Source of the DNA: Syntrophomonadaceae bacterium
Lineage (GTDB): Bacteria; Bacillota_D; Dethiobacteria; DTU022; PWGO01
Direction: 5' to 3'
NCBI GenBank assembly: GCA_003554535.1
Contig: PWGT01000222.1
Span: 1 to 7,620, forward strand
Length of the DNA stretch: 7,620 bases
Both the position numbers and the translations under genes were made by a program. The notes under the pieces were generated by a model. The model was not told the DNA's origin. It saw only the letters and a list, made by a program, of their open reading frames with translations, and ran no database searches. This document shows, piece after piece, positions 1-5,956 of the stretch (position 1 is its first letter; each line of letters begins with the position of its first letter).

Positions 1-278
1 AGGTTCGACGATTATATCGACCGCATTTGACACTGCTTATTTACCCTCTAACTGAGGATCAAGGGGTAAAGACGAAAAAATACCCAGATGAAGTGCCGGG
101 ATCTCACGACCAAAAAGGGAGTGAATGTGAGGTCAATCCGGAAAAAGTGGCAGATATAGCACCTTTTGTTAAAGAGATGCTTTCCCCTCCGGAGAAGCAG
201 GTAGCTGCTTTTTATTGTCGGGGTTTTCAGTGCCAAGCGCCTGTTTATTCTCCGGAAGATCTGAAAAAAATATTATAG
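1..278 (+). CDS. C-terminal end of a thioredoxin-domain protein (DUF255 / YyaL / SPATA20-like), 5' end outside the window
   Basis: The frame is open from base 3 to the TAG at 276-278, giving 91 residues with no convincing start, so this is the tail of a longer gene. The last 25 residues, with the spacing YCRGFQCQAPV followed by a short SPEDLKKIL-like helix, match the C-terminus I know from the DUF255 family (N-terminal thioredoxin-like domain plus a six-hairpin glycosidase-like domain), which typically ends in a 'VCxNxxCxxPV-D-eEL--LL' pattern. The preceding 'IAPFVKEM' segment also fits the family's 'iaplteg' block. The biochemical role of the family is poorly known. A TTG at 27 could formally be a start, but the frame continues upstream and the family is several hundred residues long, so it is not used. 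No clear intrinsic terminator follows it. Family call is from memory of the motif, not from a search. Confidence 0.75.
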   Translation, partial: VRRLYRPHLTLLIYPLTEDQGVKTKKYPDEVPGSHDQKGSECEVNPEKVADIAPFVKEMLSPPEKQVAAFYCRGFQCQAPVYSPEDLKKIL

Positions 279-352
279 AAAACTACTGAAAATGATTGGC
301 CTTAGAGGGAGAATCAGATTTAAATTAAATGTCAAAAAATTCACACTTTGCT

Positions 353-381
353 TTGACAGTAATTCATTGATATGCTATGTT
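353..381 (+). promoter_or_regulatory. Sigma-A-type promoter for the lipoprotein gene
   Basis: A perfect -35 TTGACA (353-358) is separated by 17 bp from a -10 TATGTT (376-381). A TG at 373-374 sits one base before the -10, as in extended -10 promoters. Transcription would start near 388, giving a leader of about 150 nt before the GTG at 538. The leader holds only a small 6-bp hairpin (TAAGAA 475-480 / TTCTTA 487-492), and I see no recognisable riboswitch in it. Confidence 0.72.
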
Positions 382-523
382 ATTTTTACTACTAATTCTA
401 ATATTAATACTCCTATCTCCTAGACGAATTATTTCTCTGAACTAAACTAAGCTAAATAATGTATCAAGCCGTAATAAGAAACCCTATTCTTAAATGCCCG
501 GTTCATGCTTTAAATAAAAAATA

Positions 524-530
524 AAGGAGG
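524..530 (+). promoter_or_regulatory. Ribosome binding site that selects the GTG start at 538
   Basis: AAGGAGG ends at 530. This leaves 7 nt before the GTG at 538, but only 1 nt before the upstream in-frame GTG at 532. The second GTG is therefore the likely start. Confidence 0.75.
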
Positions 531-537
531 AGTGAAG

Positions 538-1041
538 GTGAATAATGTTCACCTAAAAGCGCGATTTTTAGGAGGGGTATTATTTCTTTTTTGTTTAGGA
601 ATTGTTCTTTCCGGATGTGATTGCGGAGATCCAGTTCCGATAACGTTAGATACCGAAGGTTTAGAGCAAATGGCCGGGGATTTAGTTGAAGAAAAGCAAC
701 ATGAGGGGGTAGAACTATATTACGAAGATGATCCTTTTAGGATATATGAACGCCCTTCTCATGAAAGTGAGGAAGATTTATATGGAATTGAATTTGAATA
801 CAAGTTTGTTGATCAAAGAAATACCACCGAGGGTTACGAAACAATGAAAAATTATTCTCATGATTTAGCGCTTTCTTTTTATAGAGAAGGGGTAACCAAC
901 CTTGATAGAATTTCTGTATATTGGGAAGATGAACACAATAAAAGATGGGTGAACTTTGAATTTCAATGTAGTTATGATGGTTTGGAACTTATCCATGAAG
1001 ATGAATATTATTATGGGAAAGATGAGGAGGAGTATTTGTAG
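538..1041 (+). CDS. Small acidic lipoprotein of unknown function
   Basis: The protein has 167 residues when started at the GTG at 538, chosen for its ideal spacing from AAGGAGG; a GTG two codons upstream is too close. Residues 1-27 form a lipoprotein signal peptide: a basic N-region with K7 and R9, a hydrophobic core (FLGGVLFLFCLGIV) and a lipobox LSGC with the lipidated cysteine at C27. It would be anchored to the outer face of the membrane. The mature part is rich in Asp, Glu and Tyr, carries few basic residues, and has extra cysteines at position 29 and near the C-terminus (EFQCSYDG). It ends in a very acidic stretch. I recognise no family. A repetitive alternation of aromatic and acidic residues suggests a small beta-rich fold (inference). 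It has its own promoter and terminator, so it is a one-gene unit. Acidic exported proteins are common in salt- or alkali-adapted bacteria, but one protein does not establish such a habitat. Confidence 0.8.
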   Translation: MNNVHLKARFLGGVLFLFCLGIVLSGCDCGDPVPITLDTEGLEQMAGDLVEEKQHEGVELYYEDDPFRIYERPSHESEEDLYGIEFEYKFVDQRNTTEGYETMKNYSHDLALSFYREGVTNLDRISVYWEDEHNKRWVNFEFQCSYDGLELIHEDEYYYGKDEEEYL

Positions 1042-1088
1042 GAAAAAATGTGTAAGTAGGAGAAGTAAGCAATAGGCGTGACGCGAAG

Positions 1089-1120
1089 AAGCAAGAGATG
1101 GATTTCTTGCTTTCTTTTTT
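1089..1120 (+). terminator. Intrinsic terminator after the lipoprotein gene
   Basis: An 8-bp stem, AAGCAAGA (1089-1096) paired with TCTTGCTT (1105-1112), closes an 8-nt loop and is followed by TCTTTTTT (1113-1120). It lies 48 bp after the stop codon and separates the lipoprotein gene from the acyl-CoA operon. Confidence 0.75.
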
Positions 1121-1221
1121 ATTATAAAAGCAAGCTTTGTTATTGTTCGGCATATAATAAAATAGAGAAGCATTATTGAAAGTTGAAAATATTAATTAAT
1201 AAGATAATATTCAAAATTAAA

Positions 1222-1250
1222 TTGACAAAATTTGTTCTCTAATATATGTT
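1222..1250 (+). promoter_or_regulatory. Sigma-A-type promoter of the acyl-CoA synthetase / dehydratase operon
   Basis: TTGACA (1222-1227), a 17-bp spacer and TATGTT (1245-1250) repeat exactly the hexamers and spacing of the promoter at 353-381. The start of transcription would be near 1257, about 100 nt before the first codon. Just upstream, an AT-rich imperfect dyad (TTGAAAATATT 1183-1193 and AATATTCAA 1206-1214) could be an UP-like element or a binding site, but the base composition makes this weak. The rest of the 313-bp gap between genes holds the terminator at 1089-1120 and the repeats listed separately; I see no small gene in it. Confidence 0.72.
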
Positions 1251-1268
1251 TATATTCACAAACACTTT

Positions 1269-1291
1269 ATTGTTCAATATGTGGGAACAAT
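1269..1291 (+). promoter_or_regulatory. Inverted repeat in the operon leader, candidate operator
   Basis: ATTGTTC (1269-1275) and GAACAAT (1285-1291) form a perfect 7-bp inverted repeat with a 9-bp spacer, starting about 12 bp after the predicted transcription start. Further copies of the half-site are seen nearby: TTTGTTC at 1231-1237, inside the promoter spacer, and ATTGTTC at 1142-1148. The position would suit repression by a dimeric TetR-, GntR- or MarR-type regulator. The same bases could instead form a weak RNA hairpin in the leader. No regulator gene is present in the window. The repeat is seen directly; its role is inference. Confidence 0.45.
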
Positions 1292-1357
1292 TTTATTTTA
1301 AGAGGCATCAATTATCTCACCAGACTATTCTAAAAAATACGAAGGGGTGAATAATTG

Positions 1358-2914
1358 ATGTCTTATCAGTTAACAGTGGGTAATGGCCTGCTCCACAGTG
1401 TATATAAATATCCAGAAAAAATGGCTCTTGTTGATAAAGATAGGCGATTAACGTACCATGAGTTAAATCAAAAGGTTAATAAACTTGCTAATGGATTTCT
1501 TGATTTAGGGTTGAAAAAGGGAGATAAAATTTCTATTCTACTTAATAATCGTCTAGAATATTTGGAAGTCGTACTGGCTTGTGCCAAAGTTGGATTGGTC
1601 GTAGTTCCCTTAAATTTTCGATATTTAGCAGAAGAAATACTATATTGTGTGAATAATTCTCATGCCAACTTTGTAATTACAGAAACTGAGTTTATAAAAA
1701 GAATAGAAACGGTAAGTGATAACTTTGATTTTGTAGAAAGAAATAACTTTTTGGTAATTGGAGAAAATGTTCCCCCAGATTATACTTCTTATGAATACTT
1801 TCTTAATAATTACTCTGAGAAAGAGCCGGATATAAGAATATGGGAAACAGATTTGCTCTATATTGGTTATACATCAGGAACTACGGGGAAGCCAAAAGGG
1901 GCTATGTTCTCCCACCGCTCTCGTTTGTTTATGCAAGGATATAGTATGGCTGAATTCGGTATTACTCCTTTTGATAAACAACTCCTTGTTATGCCCCTGT
2001 TTCATTCCAACGGGCTTGTTTTTGGTTTAATGGCTTGTACGATGGGTTCTACCTTAGTTATTACCCAGCCTTTTGATCCAATGGAGTTTTTAAGTTTAAT
2101 TGATCAAGAAAAAATAAATTATGTTTCAGTTGTCCCTACTATTCTTAACATTATTTTTAGCCTCCCCGAAGAATTAACAAATACTTATGAAGTAAGTTCT
2201 TTGCATACCTTAATTTGTTCTTCTTCCCCGTTAATGACTCATACTAAAGAAAAAGCCTTGGAGTTTTTTAAGCAAGCAGAACTTAGCGAGTTTTATGGTT
2301 CCTCAGAGGCAGGTTTGGTTACAGTACTTCATCATCGGGAAGCCCCGGATAAAGTTCATTGCGTAGGGCGCCCCTGCATGGGAATGAATGTAAAAATATT
2401 AGACCAAGAAGGCAAAGAAGTCCCACGGTGGGAGGTAGGAGAACTATATTCTTGGGGAGTCACATTCGAAGGTTACTATCAAAATCAGGAAGCTACAGAG
2501 CAAGCTATTATTGGAGAGTGGCTAACGGTGGGCGATATGGCTAAAATGGATGAAGATGGATATATTTATCTTGTTGATCGCAAAAAAGATATGATCATTA
2601 GCGGAGGAGAAAATGTCTACCCCACTGAAGTAGAAGAGGTTTTATCCCAGCATCCCCAGATAATTGAATCAGCGGTAATAGGAGTCCCAGATCCAAAATG
2701 GGGAGAGATAGTTAAGGCTGTGGTAATTTTACAAAATGGTGCCAGCGTAACGGAAAACGAAATAATTGACTTCTGTAAAAGTAAACTTTCTAATTTTAAA
2801 TGTCCTAAATCAATAGATTTTATAGATGAGCTTCCCAAAACCTTAACTGGTAAGATACTACGTCGCAAAGTTCGAGAGCAATACTGGCAAGAAAGAGATT
2901 CGGAGATTTATTAG
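1358..2914 (+). CDS. Acyl-CoA synthetase (AMP-forming, ANL superfamily), first paralogue
   Basis: This 518-residue enzyme would convert a carboxylic acid, ATP and CoA to acyl-CoA, AMP and pyrophosphate through an acyl-adenylate. The P-loop-like motif YTSGTTGKPKG lies at 171-181. The adenine-site motif YGSSEAG is at 313-319. The ribose-binding Asp of TVGDM is D393. The hinge region DRKKDMIISGGEN follows, with R408, and the catalytic lysine of LTGKILRR is K499. All core ANL motifs are intact and the length is normal for fatty-acid/aryl-CoA ligases of the FadD/CaiC type. The PKTLTGK context also resembles the site acetylated by Pat/AcuA enzymes in related ligases (family knowledge). A TTG one codon upstream (1355) would add one residue; ATG is preferred, with AAGGGGTGA at 1342-1350 as the binding site. 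First gene of the operon, 79 bp before its paralogue. The substrate cannot be read from the sequence. Confidence 0.92.
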   Translation: MSYQLTVGNGLLHSVYKYPEKMALVDKDRRLTYHELNQKVNKLANGFLDLGLKKGDKISILLNNRLEYLEVVLACAKVGLVVVPLNFRYLAEEILYCVNNSHANFVITETEFIKRIETVSDNFDFVERNNFLVIGENVPPDYTSYEYFLNNYSEKEPDIRIWETDLLYIGYTSGTTGKPKGAMFSHRSRLFMQGYSMAEFGITPFDKQLLVMPLFHSNGLVFGLMACTMGSTLVITQPFDPMEFLSLIDQEKINYVSVVPTILNIIFSLPEELTNTYEVSSLHTLICSSSPLMTHTKEKALEFFKQAELSEFYGSSEAGLVTVLHHREAPDKVHCVGRPCMGMNVKILDQEGKEVPRWEVGELYSWGVTFEGYYQNQEATEQAIIGEWLTVGDMAKMDEDGYIYLVDRKKDMIISGGENVYPTEVEEVLSQHPQIIESAVIGVPDPKWGEIVKAVVILQNGASVTENEIIDFCKSKLSNFKCPKSIDFIDELPKTLTGKILRRKVREQYWQERDSEIY

Positions 2915-2980
2915 TTTTAATGGAAAGTAAATTAGGGGGGGTATTGCTTCACTTTAAAATATAAATAAACGAATAAAAAA

Positions 2981-2985
2981 GGAGG
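2981..2985 (+). promoter_or_regulatory. Ribosome binding site of the second acyl-CoA synthetase
   Basis: GGAGG, preceded by a run of A, lies 8 nt before the ATG at 2994. A G-rich run (AGGGGGGG, about 2933-2940) further upstream in the same 79-bp gap is not followed by a usable start codon. No promoter is evident in this gap, which supports co-transcription with the gene upstream. Confidence 0.65.
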
Positions 2986-2993
2986 CTCATCTT

Positions 2994-4562
2994 ATGCATT
3001 TTACTTTAGGAGAAATGCTTTCTAAGTCTGCCATTAAGTACGGTCATAAAACCGCACTTATGGATGAAGACAAACAAATTAATTACAAAAGTTTAAATGA
3101 AAGGGCTAATTGTGTAGCTAATTTTTTAAGAGCAAAGGGTTTAAAGAAGGGCGATCGATGTGCAATATTATTGTTAAATTGTTGTGAATATCTTGAATTA
3201 TATTTTGGAATGGCTAAAGCCGGTATAATCGCTGTTCCTATAAATTTTCGATTTACACCTACCGAAATACGTCACGTCCTAAATGATTCTGAGCCGTCTG
3301 CTTTGGTTTTGGGCAAGGATTTTAATCAATTTATTCCAATTTTAAAGGAGCATGTTCCATCAGTTCCCATTGAAAATTATATCTGCATGGAAGATCCTCC
3401 TGATGGAGCTTCTTTATATGAAGAATTAATAACTCAAGCCTCTTCTCATCCACCAGGAGAAGAAGTTGCTGCAGAGGATGTATTTTTCATAGCTTACACT
3501 TCAGGCACAACCGGCATCCCCAAGGGGGCGGTGGTCCAGCACGGTAATTTACTGGAGCATTATCTTCTTATGACTCGTGAGTTTGGAAATCTTACAGAAA
3601 ATGATACGGCTTTACTCATTATGCCCCTATTTCATTCTAATTCTACGTGGCTAGCTCAAGCTCTAATCATGATTGGAGGCACAGTGTTTATTCATCCTTC
3701 CCGGCATTTTGATCCCGAGTATATGTTAAAACTAATCGCCAATCATAAAATTACAGGTGTCTCTGTAGTGCCTACCATGCTTACCATGTTGTTTGAACTT
3801 CCCGAAAAGACACGTAATCAATACAATATTTCCAGTTTACACATGATTACCAGTTCTTCAGCTCCTATATTAACCAAGACTAAACAACAAACAATTGAGT
3901 TTTTTAAAGACATTAAAATTTTTGAGGGATATGGCTCCACAGAAACTGGGGTAGTAACTGTATTAAAGCCGGAAGATCAGCTAAGGAAGGTACGTTCAGT
4001 TGGCGAGATCTCTTTGTTAAAATCTATCAAGCTATTAGATGATCAATATAATGAAGTTCCAACAGGGGAAGTAGGAGAGCTTTTTGTTAAAGGAGCCGGA
4101 ATATTGCTTCATAAGTACTGGCGCAACCCTGAGCAAACTAACCGGGCTTTCTGGAATGATTGTTGGGTAACTGTAGGGGATATGGCTACTGTTGATGATG
4201 AAGGCTACTTTTATTTGGTGGACAGGAAGAATGATATGATTATTAGCGGTGGTGAAAATATTTATCCTACCGAGGTGGAAGATGTGATTTCCAATCATCC
4301 AGCCGTGCAAGAAGTTGCTGTTATTGGAGTTCCTGACCCTAAATGGAGTGAGAAAGTGCATGCAGTTATAGTGTTGAGGGAAGGGAAAAACTTTAATGAG
4401 AAAGAGGTAAGGGAGTATTGCTTGGATAAAATAGCTAAGTATAAAATACCGCGTTCTGTGGAGTTTGTTGAATCTATACCCAAAACTTTAACTGGAAAAA
4501 TATTGCGCAGAGAGGTAAGAAACATGTACGGGAAGGTACAAGAGGAGGAACAAGAAGTTTAG
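2994..4562 (+). CDS. Acyl-CoA synthetase (AMP-forming, ANL superfamily), second paralogue
   Basis: The product has 522 residues and is clearly a full-length relative of the preceding ligase: both carry a 'GLKKGD' block, an NFR segment near residue 85, MPLFHSN, VIGVPDPKW and PKTLTGKILRR. Core motifs are intact: YTSGTTGIPKG at 168-178, YGSTETG at 313-319, D396 in TVGDM, R411 in DRKNDMIISGGEN, and the catalytic lysine K502. It should form an acyl-CoA from a free acid with ATP and CoA. Differences from its neighbour lie in the presumed acyl pocket between the first motif and residue 313 (for example STWLAQALIMIGG against GLVFGLMACTMGS), so the two probably differ in substrate preference (inference). 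The tail ends in an acidic EEEQEV extension. The gene ends 26 bp before the dehydratase-type subunit, tying ligase and dehydratase closely together. Confidence 0.92.
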   Translation: MHFTLGEMLSKSAIKYGHKTALMDEDKQINYKSLNERANCVANFLRAKGLKKGDRCAILLLNCCEYLELYFGMAKAGIIAVPINFRFTPTEIRHVLNDSEPSALVLGKDFNQFIPILKEHVPSVPIENYICMEDPPDGASLYEELITQASSHPPGEEVAAEDVFFIAYTSGTTGIPKGAVVQHGNLLEHYLLMTREFGNLTENDTALLIMPLFHSNSTWLAQALIMIGGTVFIHPSRHFDPEYMLKLIANHKITGVSVVPTMLTMLFELPEKTRNQYNISSLHMITSSSAPILTKTKQQTIEFFKDIKIFEGYGSTETGVVTVLKPEDQLRKVRSVGEISLLKSIKLLDDQYNEVPTGEVGELFVKGAGILLHKYWRNPEQTNRAFWNDCWVTVGDMATVDDEGYFYLVDRKNDMIISGGENIYPTEVEDVISNHPAVQEVAVIGVPDPKWSEKVHAVIVLREGKNFNEKEVREYCLDKIAKYKIPRSVEFVESIPKTLTGKILRREVRNMYGKVQEEEQEV

Positions 4563-4576
4563 ATATTCATTCTATT

Positions 4577-4581
4577 GGAGG
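4577..4581 (+). promoter_or_regulatory. Ribosome binding site of the BcrB/alpha-like subunit
   Basis: GGAGG ends 7 nt before the ATG at 4589, in a 26-bp gap after the preceding stop codon. The spacing fixes the start and supports co-transcription with the ligase genes. Confidence 0.7.
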
Positions 4582-4588
4582 TTTATAA

Positions 4589-5893
4589 ATGAGCAGTGAA
4601 ATGAAAAAGGCATATCGTCATCTGAAAACTACTCGTAGAATGAAAGAATTACTTCCCCGTTTTTTTATGCGTATGATGGAAAAGAAGGAAAATCCGGCCT
4701 GGTGTATGGCAGGCATTCCGCCTGAGTTGCTTAAAGCTTTTGAGTTAGATTGGGAATGGCCCGAGAACTTTGGGACATTATGCGCTGCCCAAATGGTAGC
4801 CCCTCAATTTATAAGCGTGGCGGAAGGAGATGGTTATTCTTCCGAACTTTGCACTTACGTAACTAATACCATGGGATATTGCAAGCTTTTCTTAGAACAA
4901 GGAGAAGCGCCTCCTGAATCTCCTATGCCTGGGGGGATGGGAAAGCCTGCTATGTTGCTGGGCTCTGGCTTTGCATGTGAGCCACGATGGAAGTGGTTTC
5001 AATCCATAGCTACGCGCTATTTTGACGTGCCTGTCCACAGTTCAGATCCTATGTCTCCTCCCTGGGATGAAGATTTAGACGATCCTCGCATTAAAGAGCA
5101 TTATCTCGACCAATTGAGAGCTGATTTACAAGGCCAGGTGGACTTTTTAGAACAGCAAACAGGAAAAAGTCTGGATTATAATTTGCTCAGGGAAATTCTA
5201 GAGCTTTCCCAGGAAGCGATATATTATTGGAGCAAAGTTATCAAATTGCGCAAAGAAGTTCCCTCTCCGATGGGAGCTACTGATTATTTCACTGCCATTA
5301 TTCCTCAAATGTATATGCTGGGGGAAGAGGAAGCGGTGAAATTTTACCGAGAGCTTTATGATGAAGTAAAAGAACGGGCAGAGAGAAAGATTGGTGTTGT
5401 AGATGATGAAAAGTATCGTTTAATGTGGTTTGGTTTGCCACCTTGGTATAACCTGGGCATGTTTAATTATTTGGAAGGACATGGAGCGGTAACAGTTTAC
5501 GAATCTATATATAATGTAGGTGATTATGTGAAACTGGATCTAAGTGACCCATTGGAGGCTTTGATCCAGCGCACATGGAAAAGGGCTGTTCAAGCTCATA
5601 AGTATGGCACAGAAACTATGCCCGAAAATTTTAACCCTGCAGTCTTTGGTGGATTTACGGGAAGCAGTTTTCTAAATGAACTAGTGGAAGAATACCAAAT
5701 TAACGGAGCGGTGCATCATATTACTCGTTCTTGTAGAGTAGCTTCTTTTGGGCTAGTACATACCAGAAATCGCCTGGCAAAATTGGGAGTTAATTCACTT
5801 ATTTTTGAGAGTGATATGACAGATCCTCGACACTGGTCAGATTCCCAAATTAAAACACGCATTAACGCATTCTTAGAAACCTTAGATAAATAA
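4589..5893 (+). CDS. 2-hydroxyacyl-CoA dehydratase / benzoyl-CoA reductase family, larger (BcrB/alpha-like) subunit
   Basis: This 434-residue protein belongs to the family of HgdA/HgdB, HadB/HadC, FldB/FldC and BcrB/BcrC (Pfam HGD-D). These heterodimers carry a [4Fe-4S] cluster per subunit and act on CoA thioesters by one-electron (ketyl-radical) chemistry. The family layout is visible: an N-terminal GIPPELLKAFEL segment (about 42-53), a GYSSELC block with C88, a second block ACEPRWKWFQSIATRYFDVP with C130, and a C-terminal TRSCRVASFG block with C382 and R383, then TDPRHWSDSQIKTRI. C88, C130 and C382 sit where family members hold their cluster ligands. The length is close to BcrB (about 430-440) and above typical HadB/FldB (about 400), so a BcrB-type assignment is favoured but not proven. 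It is followed by its smaller partner 63 bp downstream. Whether it dehydrates a 2-hydroxyacyl-CoA or reduces an aromatic or other CoA ester cannot be decided here. Confidence 0.88.
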   Translation: MSSEMKKAYRHLKTTRRMKELLPRFFMRMMEKKENPAWCMAGIPPELLKAFELDWEWPENFGTLCAAQMVAPQFISVAEGDGYSSELCTYVTNTMGYCKLFLEQGEAPPESPMPGGMGKPAMLLGSGFACEPRWKWFQSIATRYFDVPVHSSDPMSPPWDEDLDDPRIKEHYLDQLRADLQGQVDFLEQQTGKSLDYNLLREILELSQEAIYYWSKVIKLRKEVPSPMGATDYFTAIIPQMYMLGEEEAVKFYRELYDEVKERAERKIGVVDDEKYRLMWFGLPPWYNLGMFNYLEGHGAVTVYESIYNVGDYVKLDLSDPLEALIQRTWKRAVQAHKYGTETMPENFNPAVFGGFTGSSFLNELVEEYQINGAVHHITRSCRVASFGLVHTRNRLAKLGVNSLIFESDMTDPRHWSDSQIKTRINAFLETLDK

Positions 5894-5943
5894 TGAAAGA
5901 ACGTGAGTATTTTTTGAAAAGACAATTTATTTATATTCATAAA

Positions 5944-5947
5944 GGAG
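5944..5947 (+). promoter_or_regulatory. Ribosome binding site of the BcrC/beta-like subunit
   Basis: AAAGGAG with core GGAG at 5944-5947 lies 9 nt before the ATG at 5957. The 63-bp gap upstream contains no clear promoter: a TTGAAA at 5914-5919 has no -10 at usable spacing. Confidence 0.6.
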
Positions 5948-5956
5948 AAATTTCTA

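Noticed and set aside
388..531. Riboswitch or T-box in the roughly 150-nt leader of the lipoprotein gene
   Set aside because: Only a 6-bp AT-rich hairpin is visible, with no conserved riboswitch or T-box sequence and no terminator-antiterminator pair.
532..537. GTG at 532 as the start of the lipoprotein
   Set aside because: It lies only one base after AAGGAGG; the GTG at 538 has a normal 7-nt spacing.
865..1173. Minus-strand open frame of 102 codons over the end of the lipoprotein gene and its terminator
   Set aside because: It is antisense to the acidic lipoprotein, its Ile/Phe/Leu-rich product merely mirrors that composition, and it runs through a clear plus-strand terminator.
2359..2868. 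Short frames inside the first ligase on both strands (2359-2544 plus, 2617-2868 minus)
   Set aside because: Both lie wholly within a well-supported ANL gene with intact motifs, and their products show no domain pattern.
4035..4525. Minus-strand frames inside the second ligase
   Set aside because: They are antisense shadows of the conserved C-terminal ANL domain; neither has a recognisable product.
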